Source: Candidatus Peregrinibacteria bacterium (GTDB taxonomy: Bacteria; Patescibacteriota; Gracilibacteria; UM-FILTER-43-11). From it: DNA of 5,591 nucleotides. Made by a program: the position numbers and the translations under genes. The stretch spans positions 1 through 5,591 of the forward strand of contig JAFGNE010000084.1 in the NCBI GenBank assembly GCA_016927155.1. Reading direction: 5' to 3'. A model generated the notes under the pieces. It was not told the origin of the DNA and searched no databases. It saw nothing but the letters and a program-made list of their open reading frames with translations. Below are positions 1 through 5,591 of this stretch, in pieces (position 1 is the stretch's first letter; each line of letters begins with the position of its first letter).

Positions 1-935
1 AAAAGATCGGCGGGCCATTCCGGCTTAAAACGGCGGTGCTTATTGGCGGAGCGCCTATGGGTAAGCAGGTGCGGGACATCAAAAACGGCGCCCATATTTA
101 TGTGGCGACTCCGGGGCGCATCATTGACCACATCCAGCAAAAAACAGTATCTCTCCATGACGTCCGCATCCTGGTGCTGGATGAGGCGGACCGGATGCTC
201 GACATGGGTTTCGCGCCGCAGATCAAACAGATATTGAATACGGTTCCCAAAGAACGGCAAACCATGCTTTTTTCCGCCACCATGCCGGATGACATCGTCA
301 GGATCGCGACGACCCACATGAAACTCCCCATCCGAGTGGAAATCGCGCGGCCTGGGACCGTGGCTCAGCGCGTGGACCAGGAATTGTTCATCGTTGAAAA
401 AAACCAGAAAGCCGGCCTGCTCCAGTTTTTGCTGGGGAAATATGAAGGAACCATCCTTGTCTTTAGCCGCACGAAGCATGGCGCCAAAAAAATCTGCCGC
501 GACCTGCGTAATGTGGGCCACACGGCCGCGGAAATCCATTCCAACAGGTCGCTCAATCAGAGACAGGAGGCCTTGCAGGGGTTTAAGAACGGCAAATACC
601 GTATCCTTGTGGCCACCGATATTGCCGCCCGCGGTATTGACGTTAAAAATATCGAAGTGGTCATTAATTATGACATCCCCGAACAGGCGGAAGATTACGT
701 GCACCGCATCGGCCGGACCGGGCGCGCCGGCAAGGCGGGCCGTGCCATCACGTTTGCCAGCGCCGACCAAAACCATAAGATCCGCCCCATCGAAAAACTA
801 ATCCGTGCCGCGCTTAAAGTGTCTCCGTTGCCGCAAGGGTTGCCTGCGGCCAAAAAAGCGCCTCCGTCCGCTTCCTCCAAAAATACACGCCCCTTCCGTA
901 AGCCGACAAAGCGCCATTACCATGCTTTTCGATAA
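1..935 (+). CDS. RhlE-like DEAD-box ATP-dependent RNA helicase (5' end cut by window edge)
   Basis: ATP-dependent RNA helicase that unwinds or remodels RNA duplexes in the cytoplasm; relatives act in ribosome assembly and RNA decay. The frame is open from base 3 with no stop, reading KIGGPFRLKTAVLIGGAP, so the gene starts outside the window and the GTG at 36 is an internal Val. The Q motif and Walker A are therefore missing from view. Visible motifs in order: GG (about 45-50), TPGR (Ib, about 111-122), DEAD (II, 180-191), SAT (III, 273-281), LVFSRT (IV, about 456-473), ATDIAARGID (V, about 612-641) and HRIGRTGR (VI, 702-725). The HRIGRTGR motif and the sequence around it resemble RhlE. A short basic tail of about 60 residues follows, rich in Lys, Arg, Pro and Ser, a common RNA-binding feature. 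The 3' end overlaps the next gene by 14 nt. The helicase family is certain; the RhlE subgroup is likely. Confidence 0.95.
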   Translation, partial: KIGGPFRLKTAVLIGGAPMGKQVRDIKNGAHIYVATPGRIIDHIQQKTVSLHDVRILVLDEADRMLDMGFAPQIKQILNTVPKERQTMLFSATMPDDIVRIATTHMKLPIRVEIARPGTVAQRVDQELFIVEKNQKAGLLQFLLGKYEGTILVFSRTKHGAKKICRDLRNVGHTAAEIHSNRSLNQRQEALQGFKNGKYRILVATDIAARGIDVKNIEVVINYDIPEQAEDYVHRIGRTGRAGKAGRAITFASADQNHKIRPIEKLIRAALKVSPLPQGLPAAKKAPPSASSKNTRPFRKPTKRHYHAFR

Positions 936-1920
936 AAAAATCGCTGTTAATAGGGCCGAAATGATGGATAAAATCCGGACGTTTTTCGAGCGCGAAAGTT
1001 TTTTGGAAGTGGAAACGCCTCTTATGGCGCCCACGGTGGATTTAAATCCGAACCTGACGCCGTTTGAAATAAAACTGGCTGATCCGTCCGGCCGCGCCTA
1101 CCCGATGTACCTGCACCCTTCGCCGGAGTTCAGCATGAAAAAGCTGATAGGCGCCGGTTTCGGCAACATTTACACGCTTTGCAAGGTTTTCCGTAACGGC
1201 GAAGTCGGCGGCGGGCGGCACAATCCGGAATTCACCATGCTGGAATGGTACCGGCAGGACGCGGATTACCGGAATATCATGGATGATACGGAGGCGCTTA
1301 TTCGGTTTGTGGCTGGCGCGGACACAATCAATTATCAGGGGCGGACGATTGATTTGGCAGAGCCCTGGCCGCGTAAATCCGTCCATGAGCTTTTTATCGA
1401 ATATGCAGGTATCGATTTATTGCAGAACAAAGACTATCCGACCTTAGCAAAAACAGCGCAGGACAAAAGATTAAAAACGTCCGCCTGCAAAACCTGGGAC
1501 GACATTTTTTACCTTATTTTCCTTAATGAAATCGAACCGAAACTCGGCCTCGACCGTCCTGTTTTTGTTTACGATTATCCGGCCACGCAGTCGGCATTGG
1601 CGTTGGTAAAAAAGGACGATCCTTTCTGGTGCGAAAGGTTCGAGTTTTACATGGGCGGCCAGGAACTGTGCAACGCGTTTTCGGAGCTCCTCGACGCCGA
1701 AGAACAGAAAAAACGGTTTGAAGCGGAACGCGAAGAACGCCGGCGGATGGGTAAAACGGCGTTTGAAATTGACGAAAAGCTCCTTACCAGTTTAAACTTG
1801 ACCAAGCATCCGTACGGTGGCAATGCGCTGGGTGTTGACCGCCTGCTCATGGTCCTGATGGATGCCACGAAAATTGAGGACGTCCTCCTTTTTCCGGTTT
1901 CCAAAATGATTAACCCTTAA
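922..1920 (+). CDS. epmA: EF-P--lysine ligase EpmA (GenX/PoxA/YjeA family)
   Basis: Paralogue of the class II lysyl-tRNA synthetase catalytic core without the tRNA-binding domain. It activates lysine or (R)-beta-lysine with ATP and attaches it to a lysine of elongation factor P. The ATG at 922 gives 332 aa, close to the 325 aa of E. coli EpmA, and its N-terminus aligns with the start of that protein; the frame is open further upstream, but only inside the helicase gene. Class II features are clear: LEVETP (residues 28-33), FRNGEVGGGRHNPEFTMLEW (residues 90-109, motif 2), GGQELCNAFSELLDA (245-259) and GNALGVDRLLM (300-310, motif 3). Ala302 matches E. coli Ala298, where lysyl-tRNA synthetase has Gly; this residue is linked to beta-lysine preference. 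The start overlaps the helicase end, and no Shine-Dalgarno is visible in GACAAAGCGCCATTACC, so translational coupling is likely. Its substrate gene, efp, follows 11 nt downstream. Confidence 0.95.
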   Translation: MLFDKKIAVNRAEMMDKIRTFFERESFLEVETPLMAPTVDLNPNLTPFEIKLADPSGRAYPMYLHPSPEFSMKKLIGAGFGNIYTLCKVFRNGEVGGGRHNPEFTMLEWYRQDADYRNIMDDTEALIRFVAGADTINYQGRTIDLAEPWPRKSVHELFIEYAGIDLLQNKDYPTLAKTAQDKRLKTSACKTWDDIFYLIFLNEIEPKLGLDRPVFVYDYPATQSALALVKKDDPFWCERFEFYMGGQELCNAFSELLDAEEQKKRFEAEREERRRMGKTAFEIDEKLLTSLNLTKHPYGGNALGVDRLLMVLMDATKIEDVLLFPVSKMINP

Positions 1921-1931
1921 TTTTTATTGCC

Positions 1932-2489
1932 ATGGCTGTTACGACGATTTTTAGGACAGGGATGTGTATTGTCTATGAAGGTAATACCTACCTTATTGTT
2001 TCTGCCCAGTTCGTGAATCCCGGCAAGGGCGCCGCGTTCACGCGCTGCAAAATCAAGAATTTGAAAACGGGTCTGACCAAAGAGGTTACCATCAAGTCCG
2101 GCGACACGGCGGAACTCGCGGATGTTGCGCACCGCAAATGCCAGTTTCTTTATAGCGATGGCACCATGTACAACTTCATGGATAACGACAATTTTGAACA
2201 GTTCGCGCTGGACGCGGAAGCGATTGGCGAACAGAAAAAGTTTTTTTTGGACGGCACACAATGCCATGCCCTTTACATCGACAACATCCCGGTGAGCATT
2301 GAGCTCCCGCCCAAGATGGATTTTAAGGTGGTAACCGCCCCGCCCCGTTCCAAGGGCAATACCGCCACCGGCGACAGCAAAGAAGTGACCATCGAAACCG
2401 GCGCCACCGTAAAAGTGCCCGCTTTCATTGAGGAGGGGATGATGGTTAAGATCAACACGGCAGACGGCAGTTATGTGAGCAAGGCGTAA
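1932..2489 (+). CDS. efp: Elongation factor P
   Basis: EF-P binds between the P and E sites of the ribosome and relieves stalling at consecutive prolines. The protein is 185 aa, close to E. coli EF-P (188 aa), and has the three usual parts: a KOW-like N-terminal domain (about 1-63), an OB domain (about 65-128) and a C-terminal OB domain (about 129-185). The modification loop reads NPGKGAAF with Lys32 at its tip, equivalent to E. coli Lys34. The C-terminal signature is visible as TGATVKVPAFIEEG followed by VKI. The ATG at 1932 is effectively forced: the only nearby upstream ATG in this frame (1908) meets a stop within five codons. The leader TTTTTATTGCC has no Shine-Dalgarno. Lys32 together with the adjacent epmA indicates beta-lysylation rather than rhamnosylation or an unmodified form. 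Beta-lysylation also needs EpmB, which is not in the window. Confidence 0.96.
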   Translation: MAVTTIFRTGMCIVYEGNTYLIVSAQFVNPGKGAAFTRCKIKNLKTGLTKEVTIKSGDTAELADVAHRKCQFLYSDGTMYNFMDNDNFEQFALDAEAIGEQKKFFLDGTQCHALYIDNIPVSIELPPKMDFKVVTAPPRSKGNTATGDSKEVTIETGATVKVPAFIEEGMMVKINTADGSYVSKA

Positions 2490-2495
2490 TCCGGT

Positions 2496-3605
2496 ATGAC
2501 GTATAACCTTATCACCACTTGCAAGCTAGGCTTCGAATCGGTTCTGAAAGACGAACTGCACGCGTTGGGCTACCAAAACCTCATCGTTGAAAACGGCGAG
2601 ATCTCTTTTAAGGGTAATGAAGAGGCCATCGCGCGGTGCAACCTCTGGCTGAGGACGGCGGAGAGGGTGCTTGTGCAGTTGGCTTATTTCCCCGCTACCA
2701 CGTTCGACCAGCTTTTTGAAGGCGTTTCCGCGCTCGATTGGGCTGGATTGATGCCGCAAGACGGAAAGATCGATGTGGAAGACAAATGCCTTAATTCCCA
2801 GCTGATGTCCGGCCGCACGGTGCAGTCCATCGTAAAAAAGGCGATTGTGGAGCAAATGAAAAAGAAACAAGGGGTGGATTGGATAGAAGAATCCGGCCCC
2901 GAATTCAAGATCCACGCGCAGATCCTCCACGACCAGGTCTCTATTCTGCTCGATTCTTCCGGCATTGGCCTGCACAAAAGGGGATACCGCGCGTGGGCGG
3001 GAGAGGCGCCCCTTCGGGAAACGGCCGCCGCGGCCATGGTCCTGCTTTCCAACTGGAAACCCGAAAAACCGCTTTACGATCCCCTGTGCGGATCGGGAAC
3101 GATTTGTATCGAAGCCGCCATGATTGGGGCCAACATCGCGCCGGGCCTTAGGCGCCGTTTTGCCGCCGAAGACTGGCCTTTTATCAGCGCGGACGTTTGG
3201 AAAAAAATGCGGAAAGAGGCTGAATCCAAAATAAGCCAATCCGGCATGGTCATTATCGGTTCAGACAGTGATGAAAAAATGATCCGCTTGGCTGATGGTA
3301 ACGCCCACAAAGCCGGCGTTGAAAAATTAGTTCGTTTTGAGCGCAAATCCGCTGAAGACTTTGTCACCAAAGAAGAGAGGGGAGTCGTTATCACCAATCC
3401 GCCTTACGGCGAAAGATTGGAGGATATTGCGTCGGCGGAAAAAATTTACAAAATTTTGGGCAACGTTTTTCCCTTAAAAAAGGCCTGGTCGTATTTCATC
3501 CTGTCGCCGCATTCCGCTTTTGAAAAACTTTTCGGCCGCAAAGCGAAAAAGAACCGCAAGATTTACAATGGAAAAATCAAATGTTATTTGTATCATTTTA
3601 TTTGA
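2496..3605 (+). CDS. THUMP-domain class I RNA methyltransferase, RlmL/YpsC-like
   Basis: S-adenosylmethionine-dependent N2-guanine methyltransferase; E. coli RlmL makes m2G2445 in 23S rRNA. The 369-aa protein has an N-terminal ferredoxin-like/THUMP region (about 1-155) for RNA binding, followed by a Rossmann methyltransferase domain. Motif I is DPLCGSGT (residues 195-202) and the catalytic motif IV is NPPYGER (301-307). The linker SSGIGLHKRGYR (154-165) and the LYDP context are typical of the family. It lacks the second methyltransferase domain (RlmK) found in the roughly 700-aa fused E. coli RlmKL. It resembles the stand-alone Firmicutes-type YpsC in length and in the QSIVKKAIVE segment. It begins 6 nt after efp with only a weak GCAAGG upstream, so it is probably co-transcribed and perhaps coupled. 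The family is firm; the exact rRNA position is inferred. The last codons and the stop form one arm and the edge of a 12-bp inverted repeat. Confidence 0.92.
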   Translation: MTYNLITTCKLGFESVLKDELHALGYQNLIVENGEISFKGNEEAIARCNLWLRTAERVLVQLAYFPATTFDQLFEGVSALDWAGLMPQDGKIDVEDKCLNSQLMSGRTVQSIVKKAIVEQMKKKQGVDWIEESGPEFKIHAQILHDQVSILLDSSGIGLHKRGYRAWAGEAPLRETAAAAMVLLSNWKPEKPLYDPLCGSGTICIEAAMIGANIAPGLRRRFAAEDWPFISADVWKKMRKEAESKISQSGMVIIGSDSDEKMIRLADGNAHKAGVEKLVRFERKSAEDFVTKEERGVVITNPPYGERLEDIASAEKIYKILGNVFPLKKAWSYFILSPHSAFEKLFGRKAKKNRKIYNGKIKCYLYHFI

Positions 3606-3611
3606 TTTTTC
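3571..3611. repeat. Perfect 12-bp A/T-rich inverted repeat across the rlmL stop codon
   Basis: GAAAAATCAAAT at 3571-3582 is the exact reverse complement of ATTTGATTTTTC at 3600-3611, with a 15-17 nt loop between them and one further G-U pair (3583/3599). The stop codon TGA (3603-3605) lies in the right arm. A transcript could fold this into a long but A-U rich stem, which may mark or protect the 3' end of the mRNA just before the terminator hairpin. The pairing is seen directly; the role is inferred. Confidence 0.75.
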
Positions 3612-3614
3612 ATT

Positions 3615-3650
3615 AAAAAAACGCTCCAGTACCAGAAGAGCGTTTAATTT
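3615..3650. terminator. Bidirectional intrinsic terminator between converging operons
   Basis: AAACGCTC at 3619-3626 pairs perfectly with GAGCGTTT at 3638-3645 around an 11-nt loop. Read on the minus strand, the stem runs into seven consecutive Ts (complement of the A-run 3615-3621), a good U-tract for stopping the amidohydrolase operon. Read on the plus strand, the stem is followed by TTTAATTT, a weaker tract for stopping the epmA-efp operon. Its position between two converging genes fits a shared terminator. Confidence 0.8.
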
Positions 3651-3656
3651 CTGTTC

Positions 3657-3716
3657 GTACCGCTTGGGGTGATATTATCTACGTCCTTTACGGCTCGCAA
3701 TATCCTTCCGCGGTAT
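3657..3716 (+). other. Imperfect stem-loop in the convergent intergenic gap
   Basis: Nested complementary segments form one extended stem. TACCGC (3658-3663) pairs with GCGGTA (3710-3715). GGGG (3666-3669) pairs with TTCC (3706-3709) using two G-U pairs. GATATT (3671-3676) pairs with AATATC (3699-3704). CGT (3682-3684) pairs with ACG (3690-3692) at the tip. The G-U pairs survive only in plus-strand RNA, where about 20 pairs can form. I do not recognise a known riboswitch, tRNA or small RNA. It could be part of a 3' UTR, a small RNA or the remains of a repeat element. Confidence 0.45.
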
Positions 3717-3730
3717 CTACGACATCCTTA
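3676..3730. repeat. Short degenerate direct repeat (TATCTACG...TCCTT)
   Basis: TATCTACG occurs at 3676-3683 and again at 3714-3721, a 38-nt offset. Each copy is followed by TCCTT, directly in the first (3684-3688) and after ACA in the second (3725-3729). The first copy lies in the upper stem and loop of the neighbouring stem-loop and the second overlaps its foot. No gene is visible in 3606-3766. The repeat is short and could be chance, or the remnant of a duplicated element. Confidence 0.4.
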
Positions 3731-3766
3731 TGTTAGCATGCTCCGATTTTTTTGGCAAGCAAAAAT

Positions 3767-4738
3767 TCAGGCCGCCTCCAAAATTTTTTGTCCGTTTACC
3801 GTGGCAATATCCGCCAGCGCGTCCACATTATAAAACCGTGTGGTTTCCAGCAGGAACACCAATTCGGAAAACACGTCGCCGTCAATGAACGGGCAGAAGT
3901 AGTCGTGCACGTTATCCACACCCAAGGCCACATTAACGCCTGCCGCCACCAGCTGGGGCACGGGGGCGATGGAATTGTGGACGGGGGCCATTTTGTCGCG
4001 CGGCTGCCGGTTATCCAGCATGGCGCGCGGGCACACGATCACGCTCATCTTCGCTTTTTTGATAAGCTTGATGACCTCATGCATATAATCGTCCGGCTGG
4101 GCGGAAAGTGAACAGCAGTGCACCGCGTTCACGCGACCTTCCATTTTATGTTCCATCACCTTGCGGGCGAGAAGTTCGCTATCCTTTTCGTCCGGGTCGT
4201 TGTTTTGGTCGATGTGCACGTCCACCGTCTTTTTGTATTTCTTCGCCATGCTGAAGATGTAATCCAGATGTTCAGCCTGGTGAGGGCGGTCACGGGAGGG
4301 GAGTCCGCCCAGCACATCCACATAGGGCGCGGCCTTTTCAATCCACTCCTGGGCTTTAGGATTAAGCGCGCCTTCAAGCACCTGCGAACAGATCTGTATT
4401 TTCAATTTTTTGGCGTATTTTTCTTTCACCTCAAGCGCCGCTTCAATGCACATCATGCCTACCGTGTTATCCACATCGATATTCGTGCGGCACATCTTAA
4501 CGCCCTGGCTTATCATATTCTCGGCGCTCAGGCACATCCGCCGCACCAGATTTTTGTGGGTGTAGGCCGCCTTAACCTTTTTCCACAAATCCCATTTTAC
4601 TTCCATGTGCTCCTCGCACATTTTCAGCGTTTCGGGCGTCACCACATAAGCCTTGTCGAAATGGGCGTGGCAGCAGACGGCACCGCCTTTCGCTTTGATT
4701 TTTTGCCGCAGGAGCGCGAGCAGATTCCACTTTTGCAT
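3767..4738 (-). CDS. Cytosine-deaminase-like metal-dependent amidohydrolase, substrate unknown
   Basis: Amidohydrolase superfamily protein (COG0402/CodA-like), 323 aa, expected to be a cytoplasmic metal-dependent deaminase or hydrolase. Metal ligands visible by alignment from memory with E. coli CodA: HAH (His24, His26), His175 in VDVHIDQ, His207 in AVHCCS and Asp275 in LGVDNVHDY. The stretch from VDVLGGLP (140-147) to VDVHID (172-177) and the helix IFSMAKKYKK match CodA well. Two functional positions differ: CodA Glu217 (HCDE) corresponds to Gln178 and CodA Gln156 (FPQEG) to Leu121. Only 23 residues precede the HxH and the protein ends at KILEAA, so the usual beta-sandwich halves at both ends are absent. 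The start at 4738 is fixed by an in-frame stop 12-10 nt upstream. It lies 4 nt after the lyase gene, with no Shine-Dalgarno, implying co-transcription. Cytosine deaminase activity is doubtful. Confidence 0.85.
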   Translation of the reverse strand: MQKWNLLALLRQKIKAKGGAVCCHAHFDKAYVVTPETLKMCEEHMEVKWDLWKKVKAAYTHKNLVRRMCLSAENMISQGVKMCRTNIDVDNTVGMMCIEAALEVKEKYAKKLKIQICSQVLEGALNPKAQEWIEKAAPYVDVLGGLPSRDRPHQAEHLDYIFSMAKKYKKTVDVHIDQNNDPDEKDSELLARKVMEHKMEGRVNAVHCCSLSAQPDDYMHEVIKLIKKAKMSVIVCPRAMLDNRQPRDKMAPVHNSIAPVPQLVAAGVNVALGVDNVHDYFCPFIDGDVFSELVFLLETTRFYNVDALADIATVNGQKILEAA

Positions 4739-4742
4739 AGCA

Positions 4743-5591
4743 TTATTTCATTAATTGTCTGATTTCCTTTTCCGCTTTATCCAACTGCAAATTCCCCGTC
4801 CCGCCCTGGTGGGTGCTCATTTTCAGCCAGCGCTCAATATCTTTCGGCGTCACTTTTATGCCGGCGATGTTGGAACCCACTTCGCGGTACGCGTCGCGGA
4901 AAGTCATCCCTTTTTTCACTTTGTCGAAGGCCTTGTGCGCGGCGAAGAGGCCGGGGCAGTCGAGCATGGATTTCATCAGCACTTCCCTGTTCGGCCGGAT
5001 GTTGTCGATGATGGCGGAAGTGGCGTCTAAAGACATATCCGTGTACTTGAGGCCGAGGAAAAGAGGGCGCTTGATTTCCTGCCCGTCGCGGTGGTAACCG
5101 GAAATTTTATTAAGGATGTTCATTGCCATTTCCTGCCGGCAGGCGATCACGGTGGCGGTGCGGCCGCGAATGAGTTCCGCCACATCCAGGTTTTTTTTCT
5201 GCGGCATGATGGAGGAGCCCGTGGCGATGGAATCGTCCAGGTCGAAAAAGTGGAATTCCTGCGTAGTGAAGAAAAGGAGGTCGCAGGCAAGGCGGTTTAA
5301 GGTGAGCATGATGTTCACGCAGGCTTCCAGCACCAAGCCTTCGATTTTGCCGCGGGAGTTGTGGCAGTAAATCACGTTATTCTGGGTTTTCTTAAAGCCG
5401 ATTTCCTTGCTCAGCCAATCGCGGTCGAAATCGAAAGGGGAGCCATAGCCGGCGCCGGAGCCGAGAGGGTTCTGGTCCACGATGTCATCGATAATCGTAT
5501 TGAGCAGCCGGATGTCGTCGATCAGGCTCTCGGCGAAGGCGCCCATCCAGGTTCCCACGGTGGTGGGCATCGCCTTTTGCATGTGCGTGTA
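4743..5591 (-). CDS. argH: Argininosuccinate lyase family protein (5' end cut by window edge)
   Basis: Member of the fumarase/aspartase superfamily. ArgH splits argininosuccinate into arginine and fumarate in the last step of arginine synthesis, as a cytoplasmic homotetramer. The frame is open to the right edge, reading YTH directly before the Met at 5582, which matches the conserved YTHxQ active-site segment. The true start therefore lies outside and roughly 155 N-terminal residues are missing. Counting from that Met, GSSIMPQKKN (122-131) fits the superfamily signature GSxxMxxKxN and holds the mobile catalytic serine loop. NSRGKIEG (75-82) and SGYHRDGQEIK (161-171) resemble the divergent ArgH form seen in Bacteroidetes and some uncultivated phyla. 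The signature is followed by Leu132, where Pro is usual (KKNPD). The amidohydrolase follows after 4 nt. Argininosuccinate lyase is the best call, but a related lyase reaction is possible. Confidence 0.85.
   Translation of the reverse strand, partial: YTHMQKAMPTTVGTWMGAFAESLIDDIRLLNTIIDDIVDQNPLGSGAGYGSPFDFDRDWLSKEIGFKKTQNNVIYCHNSRGKIEGLVLEACVNIMLTLNRLACDLLFFTTQEFHFFDLDDSIATGSSIMPQKKNLDVAELIRGRTATVIACRQEMAMNILNKISGYHRDGQEIKRPLFLGLKYTDMSLDATSAIIDNIRPNREVLMKSMLDCPGLFAAHKAFDKVKKGMTFRDAYREVGSNIAGIKVTPKDIERWLKMSTHQGGTGNLQLDKAEKEIRQLMK

Noticed and set aside
36..38. GTG as a possible start of the helicase
   Set aside because: The frame is open to the window edge and the upstream residues (FRLKTA) continue the conserved helicase core, so this is an internal valine.
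805..921. N-terminal extension of EpmA from an upstream ATG
   Set aside because: The extra 39 residues are encoded inside the helicase gene, look basic and unconserved, and would make EpmA longer than its family; the start at 922 aligns with E. coli EpmA.
2431..2441. AGGAGGGGATG, a strong Shine-Dalgarno plus in-frame ATG within efp
   Set aside because: It simply encodes the conserved EEGM segment of EF-P domain III; a start here would leave a fragment of fewer than 20 residues.
2526..3239. Long open frame on the minus strand (237 codons) inside the methyltransferase gene
   Set aside because: It lies antisense to a clearly recognisable methyltransferase, has no family motifs, and its composition (many Arg, Gly, His) is typical of a shadow frame.
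3735..3742. AGCATGCT palindrome as an operator or restriction-type site
   Set aside because: An 8-bp palindrome alone, not next to any promoter, is too weak to call.
4118..4762. Long open frame on the plus strand (214 codons) opposite the amidohydrolase
   Set aside because: It is antisense to conserved amidohydrolase motifs and has a His/Phe-rich, low-information translation with no recognisable domain.
5189..5200. Run of eight A residues (minus strand) forming an A-AAA-AAC slippery heptamer in the ArgH-like gene
   Set aside because: It encodes the conserved KKN of the catalytic signature and the frame continues normally on both sides, so there is no sign of programmed frameshifting or a sequencing frameshift.

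Overview
This window looks like bacterial chromosome from a lineage I cannot name with confidence. The genes give mixed affinities. The EF-P lysine ligase is of a type best known from Gammaproteobacteria. The rRNA methyltransferase resembles the short Firmicutes-style (YpsC-like) form. The argininosuccinate lyase resembles the divergent form I associate with Bacteroidetes and some uncultivated phyla. Base composition is near balanced. None of the four start codons that can be examined has a convincing Shine-Dalgarno sequence. An uncultivated Gram-negative lineage (for example Elusimicrobia or Omnitrophica-like) would fit, but this is only a guess.

Left part (1-3605, + strand): four tightly packed genes form one probable operon for RNA and ribosome function. 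They are the 3' part of an RhlE-like DEAD-box RNA helicase, epmA (elongation factor P lysine ligase), efp (elongation factor P itself) and an RlmL/YpsC-like THUMP-domain rRNA methyltransferase. The junctions are a 14-nt overlap, an 11-nt gap and a 6-nt gap. EpmA sits beside its substrate: EF-P carries the modifiable loop lysine (Lys32), and EpmA keeps the alanine (Ala302) associated with (R)-beta-lysine preference. The aminomutase EpmB, which supplies beta-lysine, is not in the window.

Middle part (3606-3766): a gap between converging genes, with no gene visible but rich in inverted repeats. There is a perfect 12-bp A/T-rich inverted repeat across the rlmL stop codon, then a hairpin that can terminate transcription from both sides, then a longer imperfect stem-loop and a short direct repeat.

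Right part (3767-5591, - strand): two genes 4 nt apart, read right to left. The first is an argininosuccinate-lyase family protein cut by the window's right edge. The second is a cytosine-deaminase-like amidohydrolase. The amidohydrolase is the least ordinary gene here. It keeps the metal ligands of the fold but lacks the usual flanking beta-sandwich domain, and it has changed residues at two positions that cytosine deaminase uses for catalysis and substrate binding. Its substrate is therefore unknown. No mobile element, CRISPR array, tRNA or rRNA was seen.
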